Shown: positions 1 through 6,054 of the stretch, in pieces
Layout of the letters: the number at the start of each line of letters is the position of its first letter
Position numbering within the stretch: the first letter of the stretch is position 1
Assembly: GCA_021166815.1 (NCBI GenBank)
Contig: JAJPEO010000053.1
Coordinates: 1-12,496 of the forward strand
Direction: 5' to 3'
Origin: Nocardioides sp.
GTDB lineage: Bacteria > Actinomycetota > Actinomycetes > Propionibacteriales > Nocardioidaceae
Length of the DNA: 12,496 nt
Notes under the pieces: model-generated
Seen by the model: the letters and a program-made list of their open reading frames with translations, nothing else
Databases searched by the model: none
What the model was told of the DNA's origin: nothing
Translations under genes and position numbers: made by a program

Positions 1-67
1 GATCCAGCGCATGGTCATCTCCCGCTCGCTTGCCAAGGGCGACGCCGGCGCCCTCAGCTCGGCGTAG
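1..67 (+). CDS. Acyl-CoA dehydrogenase, C-terminal end only (runs in from the left edge)
   Basis: Only the last 21 codons are present, read from base 2 and ending in TAG at 65-67. They give IQRMVISRSLAKGDAG followed by ALSSA. This is the tail that follows the catalytic EGTNQ segment in acyl-CoA dehydrogenases and differs from the tail of the complete dehydrogenase at 245-1414 by only two conservative residues (A for S, S for T). The remaining base differences between the copies are synonymous, so the reading frame has been respected. The gene faces the 245-1414 gene and its stop is followed by the same non-coding bases. It may be a real paralogue or an assembly fold-back of the same gene; see the inverted repeat entry. 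Identity as an acyl-CoA dehydrogenase tail is secure; its reality as a separate gene is not. Confidence 0.6.
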   Translation, partial: IQRMVISRSLAKGDAGALSSA

Positions 68-311
68 GGCGGCCGGGTGGGTTTGCCCGCGTGTGGGGGG
101 GGGTGGGGGCGGGGGGGGCGACAATTAAGGCACTAGGTGGGCCGGTCCCCCCGCTTGGGGGGGTACGGGGCCCCCTCCGCGCTTAAATTGCGCCCCCCCC
201 GTCCCCACTCCCCCCCCCCCGCGGGCAAACCCACCCCGGCCGCCCTACGCAGACGTGAGGGCGCCGGAGTCGCCCTTGGCGAGCGAGCGGGAGATGACCA
301 TGCGCTGGATC
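1..311. repeat. Imperfect inverted repeat of about 311 bp spanning two convergent acyl-CoA dehydrogenase tails
   Basis: Bases 1-90 match the reverse complement of 221-311 with five substitutions and one single-base gap. The match covers coding sequence and continues past both stop codons. Inside, the symmetry decays but persists: a G-run block (about 94-118) mirrors a C-run block (about 192-220), and acaattaagg (121-130) mirrors gcttaaattg (181-190). The axis is near 156, where CCCCCC-GCTT-GGGGGG (147-162) could form a tight hairpin. The non-coding stretch 68-244 holds nothing else recognisable. It could act as a two-way terminator, or be the residue of an inverted duplication, but low-complexity mirrored runs also fit a chimeric or poorly resolved assembly. 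Confidence 0.85.
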
Positions 312-1414
312 TGGTTGGTGCCCTCGAAGATCTGCATGACCTTGGCCTCGCGCATGTAGCGCTCGACGGGGAAGTCGCGGGTGTAGCCGTAGCCGCCGAG
401 GACCTGCACGGCGTCGGTGGTGACCTTCATGGCGTTGTCTGTCGCGACCATCTTGGCGATCGAGGCCTCGCGGCTGAAGGGCAGACCGGCGTCCTTCAGG
501 CGCGCGGCGTGCAGGGTCATGGCGCGGGCGCTCTGGACGGCGGCCTCCATGTCGGCGAGCACGAAGGCGAGGCCTTGGTGCTCGATGATCGGCTTGCCGA
601 AGGTCTCGCGCTCGTGGGCGTACGCCACTGCCTGGTCGAGCGCGCCCTGCGCCAGCCCGGTGGCGACGGCGGCGATGCCGAGCCGGCCGGAGTCGAGGCC
701 GGCGAGCGCGATGCGCAGGCCGTCACCCTCGTTGCCGAGCAGGCGCTCGGCGGGGACGCGGACGTCGTCGAGGCGCATCGTCGCGGTCGTGGAGCCGGTG
801 AGGCCCATCTTGCGCTCGGGGGTGTCGGCGGTGAGGCCGGGGGTGTCCGCGGGGATGAGGAAGCAGGAGATGCCGCGCGAGCGGTCGTCGGAGGTGCGGG
901 CCATGACCTTGTAGAAGTCGGCCTGCCCGCCGTGGGTCGTCCACGCCTTGGCGCCCTTGAGCACGTAGTCGTCGCCGTCGCGGCGTGCGGTCGTGCGCAT
1001 CGCCGCCGGGTCGGAGCCGGCGTGCGGCTCGGAGAGGCAGTACGCCCCCAGCAGGTCGCCGCCCAGCATGTCGGGGAGCCAGCGCTGCTTCTGCTCGTCG
1101 GTGCCGAAGTTGACCAGGCCGAAGCACGACAGCGCGTGGACGGACACGCCCACCCCGACCGAGGACCACACGGCGGCGATCTCCTCGAGCACCTGCAGGT
1201 AGACCTCGTACGGCTGTCCGCCGCCGCCGAACTCCTCGGCGTACGGCAGTCCCAGCACCCCGAGCTCGCCCAGCATCCGGAAGACGTCGCGCGGGAAGGT
1301 CTCGGTGGCCTCCGCCTCGGCGCTGCGCGGCGCGAGCTCGCGGGCCGCGAACTCGCGGACCAGCTGGAGCAGCTCGGCGGACTCCTCGGTGGGCAGGTGT
1401 CGTGATGCGGGCAT
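245..1414 (-). CDS. Acyl-CoA dehydrogenase (389 aa)
   Basis: FAD-dependent enzyme expected to introduce the alpha,beta double bond into an acyl-CoA thioester, the first step of beta-oxidation, in the cytoplasm with electrons passing to an electron-transfer flavoprotein. The length is normal for the family. Seen in the sequence: the helical N-terminal domain, the family signature AYCLSEPHAGSDP (residues 124-136) in the middle beta domain, and the C-terminal helical domain ending in QVLGGYGYTRDFPVERYMRE and IFEGTNQIQR. E364 in that last motif is where short/medium-chain enzymes carry the catalytic base. The ATG at 1412-1414 is preceded by GGAG at a good distance. The gene diverges from an acyl-CoA synthetase across a 89-bp region with a probable TetR operator, so the two are likely co-regulated. 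Chain-length or branched-chain preference cannot be read from the sequence. Confidence 0.95.
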   Translation of the reverse strand: MPASRHLPTEESAELLQLVREFAARELAPRSAEAEATETFPRDVFRMLGELGVLGLPYAEEFGGGGQPYEVYLQVLEEIAAVWSSVGVGVSVHALSCFGLVNFGTDEQKQRWLPDMLGGDLLGAYCLSEPHAGSDPAAMRTTARRDGDDYVLKGAKAWTTHGGQADFYKVMARTSDDRSRGISCFLIPADTPGLTADTPERKMGLTGSTTATMRLDDVRVPAERLLGNEGDGLRIALAGLDSGRLGIAAVATGLAQGALDQAVAYAHERETFGKPIIEHQGLAFVLADMEAAVQSARAMTLHAARLKDAGLPFSREASIAKMVATDNAMKVTTDAVQVLGGYGYTRDFPVERYMREAKVMQIFEGTNQIQRMVISRSLAKGDSGALTSA

Positions 1415-1503
1415 CTCGTCTCCAGGGGCTAGCGGGAACGCGAACGGAACGATACTGTAACGCAGTCGCCAGTATCATTACCAGTATCGAATTGGAGTTG
1501 CCG
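1415..1503. promoter_or_regulatory. Divergent promoter region of the acyl-CoA dehydrogenase and acyl-CoA synthetase genes
   Basis: This 89-bp gap separates two divergently transcribed genes, so both promoters must lie in it or overlap coding sequence. The central part (about 1445-1490) is clearly more AT-rich than its surroundings. TATCAT at 1473-1478 resembles a plus-strand -10 box, but I see no convincing -35 partner, and no clear minus-strand box pair. Each end has a GGAG-type ribosome binding site for its own gene. The three heptamer copies listed separately lie in the middle, where a bound repressor would block both promoters. Confidence 0.6.
1451..1488. promoter_or_regulatory. Probable TetR operator: three GATACTG/CAGTATC heptamers
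   Basis: GATACTG lies at 1451-1457, and its exact reverse complement CAGTATC at 1470-1476 and again at 1482-1488. The first two form a 7-bp inverted repeat with a 12-bp spacer; the last two are direct repeats 12 bp apart. The heptamer was not noticed elsewhere in the window. TetR-family repressors encoded with acyl-CoA genes commonly bind such palindromes in the divergent promoter, and a TetR gene (3156-3752) lies at the end of the synthetase transcript. Binding by that protein is inferred. Confidence 0.55.
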
Positions 1504-3159
1504 ATGACACCCGACGAGCGCGTGGCCGACCTTCTCGCCACCTTCGACGCCCCCGACGTGGTCGTCGCCGACCTCCTCTGCGACCGCCACCCCGCGGACG
1601 CCGTCGGGTTCACCGTCGTCCAGCCCGACCTGAGCCTGCGCGACGTCACCTACGGCGAGCTCGCCGAGCGCTCGCGCCGCTTCGCGGCGGCCCTCGTCGA
1701 CCTCGGGGTCGGCCCCGGCGACCGGGTCGCGACGCTCATGGGCAAGTCCCTCGACCTCGTCACCGCGGTGCTCGGCATCTGGCGCGCCGGCGCGGTGCAC
1801 GTGCCGCTGTTCACCGCCTTCGCGACCCCCGCGATCGCCCTGCGCCTCGACGGCTCCGACGCCTCGGTCGTCGTCACCGACGCCGGCCAGCGCGCCAAGC
1901 TGCTCCCGGGCGAGGACCTCCCGGCCGACGTCGCTTGGCGCGTGGTCGTCGCGGGCGGCCCCGGTGAGGAGGGCGACCTCCGGTTCGACGACCTGCTCGC
2001 GCAGGCCGACCCCGCCAACGCGCCGGTCGTGCGGGTCGACGGCTCCGCGGAGCTCGTACGGCTGTTCACGAGCGGGACGACCGGCACCCCCAAGGGCGTG
2101 CCGATCCCGGTCCGTGCCCTCGCGGCCTTCGTGGCCTACCTCGAGTTCGGCCTGGACGTGTCCGAGGACGACGTCTACTGGAACGCCGCCGACCCGGGCT
2201 GGGCGTACGGCCTCTACTACGGCATCGCCGCCCCGCTGGCCGCCGGCCGCCGCAACATCCTGCTCCAGGCCGGCTTCACCCCGGCCACGACGTGGGAGGT
2301 CATCACCCGCCTCGGCGTCACCAACCTCGCTGCCGCCCCCACGGTCTACCGCTCGCTGCGCAGCGCCGACGTCGCGCCGCCGGAGGGCCTCGCGCTGCGT
2401 CGCGCCACGTCCGCGGGCGAGCCCCTCAACCCCGAGATGGTCGCGTGGGGCGAGCGGGTGCTCGGGTGCGAGATCCGCGACACCTACGGCCAGACCGAGC
2501 TCGGGATGTCGATCGTCAACGGCTGGCACGACGCCGTGCGCCGCGACGTCAAGCCCGGCTCCATGGGCCGCCCCATGCCCGGGTGGGCCGCCGCGGTGCT
2601 GCGCAACGACGCCGACGAGCCGACCGCTCCGGGCGAGGCCGGCCGCGTCGTGATCGACCTCGCCAAGAGCCCGCTCATGTGGTTCACCGGCTACGTCGAC
2701 GCGCCCAACAAGACCGCCGAGCGCTTCAGCGAGGACGGCCGCTGGTACTACACCGGCGACGCCGGCTACGTCGACGAGGACGGCGACTTCTTCTTCTCCT
2801 CCCGCGACGACGACGTCATCATCATGGCCGGCTACCGCATCGGCCCCTTCGAGCTCGAGAGCGTGCTCGTCGCGGACGAGCGCGTCGCGGAGTCGGCCGT
2901 CATCGGCGTCCCCGACGAGCTGCGCGGCGAGGTCGTGGAGGCGTACGTCGTCCTCGCCCCCGGCGTGACGCCGAGCGAGGAGCTGGCCGCCGAGCTGCAG
3001 CAGCGGGTCAAGACCAAGCTCGCGGCCCACCTCTACCCGCGCACGGTGCACTTCGTCGACGAGCTGCCGAAGACGCCCTCGGGCAAGATCCAGCGCTTCC
3101 AGCTCCGGCGCGCGCGCAGTGCCGAGGTGCAGGGGGCCGAGGTCAACCCCGCGACATGA
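1504..3159 (+). CDS. AMP-binding acyl-CoA synthetase (551 aa)
   Basis: ANL-superfamily enzyme expected to activate a carboxylic acid with ATP to an acyl-adenylate and then transfer it to CoA. Seen: the P-loop-like motif LFTSGTTGTPKG (residues 187-198), the motif TYGQTE (327-332), YTGDAGYVDEDGDF with the following hinge region, and the C-terminal PSGK lysine at K528, which in the family is needed for adenylation. The segment DPGWAYGLYYG resembles acetyl-CoA synthetases and medium-chain acyl-CoA synthetases, so a short or medium acyl substrate is likely but unproven. An in-frame ATG at 1402 would add 34 residues that read through the operator region. ATG 1504 is preferred because TTGGAG sits just upstream and the protein then starts like its relatives. 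It is divergent from an acyl-CoA dehydrogenase, whose substrate it could supply, and overlaps the TetR gene. Confidence 0.94.
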   Translation: MTPDERVADLLATFDAPDVVVADLLCDRHPADAVGFTVVQPDLSLRDVTYGELAERSRRFAAALVDLGVGPGDRVATLMGKSLDLVTAVLGIWRAGAVHVPLFTAFATPAIALRLDGSDASVVVTDAGQRAKLLPGEDLPADVAWRVVVAGGPGEEGDLRFDDLLAQADPANAPVVRVDGSAELVRLFTSGTTGTPKGVPIPVRALAAFVAYLEFGLDVSEDDVYWNAADPGWAYGLYYGIAAPLAAGRRNILLQAGFTPATTWEVITRLGVTNLAAAPTVYRSLRSADVAPPEGLALRRATSAGEPLNPEMVAWGERVLGCEIRDTYGQTELGMSIVNGWHDAVRRDVKPGSMGRPMPGWAAAVLRNDADEPTAPGEAGRVVIDLAKSPLMWFTGYVDAPNKTAERFSEDGRWYYTGDAGYVDEDGDFFFSSRDDDVIIMAGYRIGPFELESVLVADERVAESAVIGVPDELRGEVVEAYVVLAPGVTPSEELAAELQQRVKTKLAAHLYPRTVHFVDELPKTPSGKIQRFQLRRARSAEVQGAEVNPAT

Positions 3160-3752
3160 CGACCACCGCGCCACGACGACGGCGTACGGCACGCCAGCAG
3201 GACCTCCTCGACCGCCTGGTCGCCCTGCTGGCTGCCGAGGGCTTCGCGGACTTCACCCTCGACGACCTCGCCACCCGGCTGCGCTGCTCGAAGACGACGC
3301 TCTACGCGCTCGCCTCGTCGAAGCAGGAGCTGGTGGTGGAGGTCGTGAAGGAGTACTTCCGCCAGTCCGTGCCCGTCGTGGAGGCGCGCCTGGCCCAGGT
3401 GTCCGACCCGGCGCAGCGCGTCACCGCCTACCTCGAAGCGGTGGCCGACTACCTGCGCCCGCTGTCGCGGGACTTCCTCGACGACCTGCTCGCCTTCGGG
3501 CCGACCGCGGAGGTCTACCGCCGCAACACCGTGGCGGCGGCGGCCCGCATCCGCGAGGTGATCGCGCAGGGCATCGAGGCGGGGGCGTTCCGCTCGGTCA
3601 ACGCCGCCTTCGTGGCCGAGATGGTCGCAGCGACCATGATCGAGATCCAGCGCGGCGAGATGTTCGCGCGCCTGGAGATGACCGACGCCGAGGCCTACGC
3701 CGAGCTGGCCTCGCTGGTCGTGCATGCCCTGGCGCCCGCTGCGCGGCGGTGA
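3156..3752 (+). CDS. TetR-family transcriptional regulator (198 aa)
   Basis: One-component repressor expected to bind DNA through an N-terminal helix-turn-helix and release it on ligand binding. The HTH is visible at residues 33-58, including FTLDDLATRLRCSKTTLYAL. The rest is a helical ligand-binding domain without recognisable specificity. The start ATG overlaps the synthetase TGA as ATGA, so translation is probably coupled and the regulator is made with the synthetase. Its target is probably the heptamer cluster at 1451-1488, giving autoregulation plus control of the dehydrogenase. The likely ligand is an acyl-CoA made by the synthetase. Family assignment is firm; target and ligand are inferred from position only. 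Confidence 0.93.
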   Translation: MTTTAPRRRRTARQQDLLDRLVALLAAEGFADFTLDDLATRLRCSKTTLYALASSKQELVVEVVKEYFRQSVPVVEARLAQVSDPAQRVTAYLEAVADYLRPLSRDFLDDLLAFGPTAEVYRRNTVAAAARIREVIAQGIEAGAFRSVNAAFVAEMVAATMIEIQRGEMFARLEMTDAEAYAELASLVVHALAPAARR

Positions 3753-3798
3753 CTCGCCGACCCGGAGCCGCTTTCCCCTCGCTGTCACCATGGGTGGC

Positions 3799-4371
3799 AT
3801 GCAGCCCACCCTCGAGCGCACGCCTGCCTGGCGGCAGTCCGCGGTCCTGGCCGGCTCGTTCGTCGCGCTGCTGTGGGCGCTGGAGATCGTCGACACCCTG
3901 ACGGCGAACGCGCTCGACGCCTACGGGGTGTGGCCGCGCGACCCGGACGGCCTGGTCGGGGTCGCGGTGGCGCCGGTGCTCCACTTCGGGTTCCCGCACC
4001 TCATCAACAACACGGTGCCGGTGCTGGTCCTGGGCTTCCTCACGCTGGTGACCGGCCTGTCCCGCGGGCTGCTGGCCACCGCGGTCATCTGGGTCGTGGG
4101 TGGTCTCGGGGTGTGGCTGGTCGCGCCGCCTGGCACGGTCCACGCCGGGGCGTCGGTGCTCATCTTCGGCTGGATCGTCTACCTCGTCGTCGTCGGCTTC
4201 GTCACCCGGCACCCGGTGCAGATCCTCATCGGGGTGGGCGTCTTCATCTTCTACAGCGGCACCCTGCTCGGGGTCCTGCCCGGCCAGCCGGGCGTCTCGT
4301 GGCAGGGGCACCTCTTCGGCGCGATCGGCGGGTTCCTCGCCGCGCGGCTGCAGCCCGTCGGCGTGCGCTGA
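3799..4371 (+). CDS. Small rhomboid-type intramembrane serine protease (190 aa)
   Basis: Polytopic membrane protein expected to cleave transmembrane segments of other proteins. Rhomboid marks are present: HLINN at residues 67-71 (the HxxxN of the second membrane helix), HAGASVLIFG with probable nucleophile S119, and GHLFGAIGGFLAAR with probable partner H171. At least five or six hydrophobic segments cover most of the protein. It is near the minimum six-helix core with no extra domains. The residue after the serine is V rather than the G of the common GASG motif. ATG 3799 is chosen because GGGTGG lies ahead of it; ATG 3790 is also possible, and an upstream ATG at 3724 would overlap the TetR gene and add a non-hydrophobic tail. 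The gene is 46 bp downstream of TetR and may be read from the same transcript, with no clear functional link. Confidence 0.82.
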   Translation: MQPTLERTPAWRQSAVLAGSFVALLWALEIVDTLTANALDAYGVWPRDPDGLVGVAVAPVLHFGFPHLINNTVPVLVLGFLTLVTGLSRGLLATAVIWVVGGLGVWLVAPPGTVHAGASVLIFGWIVYLVVVGFVTRHPVQILIGVGVFIFYSGTLLGVLPGQPGVSWQGHLFGAIGGFLAARLQPVGVR

Positions 4372-4391
4372 GCCGCCGCGCGGCGCTCAGC
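4367..4391. terminator. Bidirectional hairpin spanning two convergent stop codons
   Basis: GCTGAGC (4367-4373) pairs exactly with GCTCAGC (4385-4391). Three further G-C pairs form inside after one bulged base, leaving a four-base loop. The left arm contains the rhomboid TGA (4369-4371), and the right arm contains the flavoprotein stop, read on the minus strand (4387-4389). Only 15 bp separate the two genes, so this is the only place for termination of both. There is no T-run, which is usual in high-GC actinobacteria. Confidence 0.6.
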
Positions 4392-5556
4392 CCGGCAGCG
4401 CGTCGCGGTCGACGGTGGTGCCGATCAGCGGCTCGATCTCGTCGAGCGCACCCCACGTGTTGACGTGCATGCCGGCCAGGACGCGGTCGCCGTCGAGCCA
4501 GAAGGCCAGGAACTCGTTCGTCGCGGGGTCCCCACGCAGCACGACCTCCGGCTCGACGCCCCGCGGGACGTGGCCGGCGTACTCCAGGCCGACGTCGTAC
4601 TGGTCGGAGAAGAAGGACGGCACCGGGTCGTAGGTGACCTCCTCGCCCAGCATCGAGCGCGCTGCGGCGGCGCCGCTGTCCTTGGCGTTGCTCCAGTGCT
4701 CCAGGCGCACGCGGCCGAAGCGCGGGTGGTCCCAGCTCGCGGCGTCGCCGGCGGCCCAGACGTCGGGTGCCGAGGTGCGCAACGCGCCGTCGCAGACGAT
4801 GCCGTGGTCGACCTCGAGGCCGGCGGCCTCGGCGAGGTCGGTGCGGGGGAGGACACCGATGCCGACGACGACGGTGGTCGCGGGGAGCACGGTGCCGGAG
4901 GAGAGGCGTACGCCGTCCTCGAGGATCTCCTCCACGCCCTCACCGAGGTGGAAGGTCACGTCGTGCGCGGCGTGGACGTCGGCGAACCACTGCCCGATGC
5001 GCGGCCCCACGACGCGCTCGAGCGGGGTGGCGAGCGGGTCGACGACGTGGACCTCGCAGCCGTGTGCGCGGGCAGCGGCGGCGACCTCGAGCCCGATCCA
5101 GCCAGCGCCGATGATGACGACCTGCCCGTGCTCGGCGAGGCGGTCGCGCAGCGCCGTCGACTGCGCCATCGTGCGCAGGTAGTGGACGTGCGGCAGGTCG
5201 GCGCCGGGGACGTCGAGGCGGCGCACGGTCGAGCCGGGGGCCAGCAGGAGCTGGTCCCACGTGATCTCGGTGCCGGTGTCGAGGGTCAGCGTGTGGGCCG
5301 CGGTGTCGAGCGTCGTCGCCTCGGCGCCCAGGACCAGCTCGATGTCGTGCTCGGCGTACCAGGAGGCCTCGTGGAGCAGGGCTTTCTCTGCCGGGTCGTC
5401 GCCGGCCAGGACGGCCTTGGACAGCGGCGGGTGGTCGTACGGGGCGTGCTCGTCGTCGCTGACCAGCACGATGCGGGCGTCGGACCCGCTCTCGCGCAGC
5501 GTCTGGGCCGCGGTCACCCCGGCCAGGCCTGCGCCGACGATCGCGATGGTGGTCAT
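4387..5556 (-). CDS. FAD/NAD(P)-dependent ferredoxin-reductase-like oxidoreductase (389 aa)
   Basis: Cytoplasmic flavoprotein of the oxygenase/P450 ferredoxin-reductase type, expected to move electrons from NAD(P)H through FAD to a small redox protein. Seen: FAD dinucleotide motif IVGAGLAGVTAAQTLR (G8, G10, G13), NAD(P) motif IIGAGWIGLEVAAAA (G150, G152, G155), the second FAD motif TSAPDVWAAGDAA (261-273), and RLEHWSNA (284-291) leading into a reductase C-terminal domain. The ATG at 5554-5556 has an AGAGGAGA ribosome binding site. An in-frame ATG at 5647-5649 would add an arginine-rich tail overlapping the upstream gene and is rejected. The upstream zinc-finger gene ends 23 bp before this start, so they form an operon. 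No ferredoxin, P450 or Rieske oxygenase gene is nearby, so the electron acceptor is unknown. Confidence 0.92.
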   Translation of the reverse strand: MTTIAIVGAGLAGVTAAQTLRESGSDARIVLVSDDEHAPYDHPPLSKAVLAGDDPAEKALLHEASWYAEHDIELVLGAEATTLDTAAHTLTLDTGTEITWDQLLLAPGSTVRRLDVPGADLPHVHYLRTMAQSTALRDRLAEHGQVVIIGAGWIGLEVAAAARAHGCEVHVVDPLATPLERVVGPRIGQWFADVHAAHDVTFHLGEGVEEILEDGVRLSSGTVLPATTVVVGIGVLPRTDLAEAAGLEVDHGIVCDGALRTSAPDVWAAGDAASWDHPRFGRVRLEHWSNAKDSGAAAARSMLGEEVTYDPVPSFFSDQYDVGLEYAGHVPRGVEPEVVLRGDPATNEFLAFWLDGDRVLAGMHVNTWGALDEIEPLIGTTVDRDALPG

Positions 5557-5579
5557 GCTGTCTCCTCTGCGTGGGCTGC

Positions 5580-5876
5580 TCAGGAGTGCGACGGCGCCGG
5601 GGCGGCGCCTTCGACCTCGAAGCCGAGCTCGTCGGCGTAGCACCACCACCAGTCCTCACCCGGCTCGAAGGAGCGGATGATCGGGTGGTCGGTGTGGGCG
5701 TGCCAGTGGGCGGTGGCGTGCCGGTTGGGCGAGCTGTCGCAGCAGCCGACGTGGCCGCACGCCATGCACAGGCGCAGGTGCACCCAGCGGTCGCCGGTCG
5801 TGAGGCAGTCCTCGCAGCCGTCGGCCGACGGCGTGACCTCGCGGACGGTGTCGAGGTGAGAGCAGGCGGTGCTCAT
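5580..5876 (-). CDS. UBP-type zinc-finger protein (98 aa)
   Basis: Nearly the whole protein is a zinc-finger of the ubiquitin-protease (zf-UBP) type. Candidate metal ligands in order are C5 and H7 (CSH), C21 and C24 (CEDC), C37 and C40 (CMAC), C45/C46, H53, H57 and H64. The aromatic tail DWWWCYADE (75-83) matches the conserved W-C-D end of the fold. In eukaryotes this domain grips the free C-terminus of ubiquitin. Bacterial stand-alone versions are known in actinobacteria but their ligand is not established. It is the first gene of a two-gene operon with the flavoprotein, suggesting it acts as a partner or sensor for it. ATG 5876 is chosen because it places CSH at the usual N-terminal position; the upstream ribosome binding site is weak. 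Confidence 0.88.
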   Translation of the reverse strand: MSTACSHLDTVREVTPSADGCEDCLTTGDRWVHLRLCMACGHVGCCDSSPNRHATAHWHAHTDHPIIRSFEPGEDWWWCYADELGFEVEGAAPAPSHS

Positions 5877-6054
5877 GCCGTCCACGGTGCCACTGTTTGG
5901 ATGAGCGTTCAACCATCGGGGGGCGGGCCCGGTCCCGGCAAGTCGCCGAACCAACGGTCTAGGCCGGTGGCCGGTGTTTCCGCCTACCCGCCGGTAGCCA
6001 TAGTCCGTCTGTGCCACAGTCGATCGTCCGGCTGACGAGGGGGAGGTGACCGGC
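5877..6054. promoter_or_regulatory. Divergent intergenic region between the zinc-finger and NYN-like genes
   Basis: This 178-bp gap separates two divergent transcription units and should hold both promoters. I see a 16-bp imperfect inverted repeat on the zinc-finger side (own entry), a small stem CTACC-CGCC-GGTAG (5984-5997), and CATAGT (5999-6004) as a possible plus-strand -10 box without a good -35 partner. GGGGAGG just ahead of ATG 6055 is a strong ribosome binding site. No ORF is supported here. Confidence 0.45.
5897..5912. promoter_or_regulatory. Candidate operator TTGGATGAGCGTTCAA ahead of the zinc-finger/flavoprotein operon
   Basis: The 16-mer is an inverted repeat with five of seven arm positions symmetric (TTGnAnG / CnTnCAA), located 20 bp upstream of the zinc-finger start. 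On the minus strand its right arm reads TTGAAC, which resembles a -35 box, so a bound protein would overlap the promoter. I do not recognise a specific regulator, and no obvious regulator gene lies in this operon. Confidence 0.3.

Noticed and set aside
1..311. Hairpin telomere or other replicon end
   Set aside because: A read-through of a closed hairpin would give identical arms, but the arms differ at five bases plus a gap. No telomere-resolvase or terminal-protein gene is present in the window.
137..1405. 422-codon plus-strand open frame opposite the acyl-CoA dehydrogenase
   Set aside because: Its start lies in the low-complexity repeat core and the minus strand encodes a full-length, motif-complete dehydrogenase.
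1429..3192. Long open frame on the minus strand opposite the acyl-CoA synthetase
   Set aside because: It is a by-product of the GC-biased third positions of the synthetase. Its translation is Val/Gly/Asp/His-rich with no motif, while the plus strand has complete family signatures.
5557..5649. N-terminal extension of the flavoprotein to an ATG at 5647-5649
   Set aside because: It would place arginine-rich sequence ahead of the FAD-binding strand, overlap the zinc-finger gene, and bypass the strong AGAGGAGA site in front of ATG 5556.
5976..5998. GTTT ... GGTAG resembling a stress sigma factor (SigF-type) promoter
   Set aside because: The spacer is too short for the known consensus and the -10 half matches poorly.
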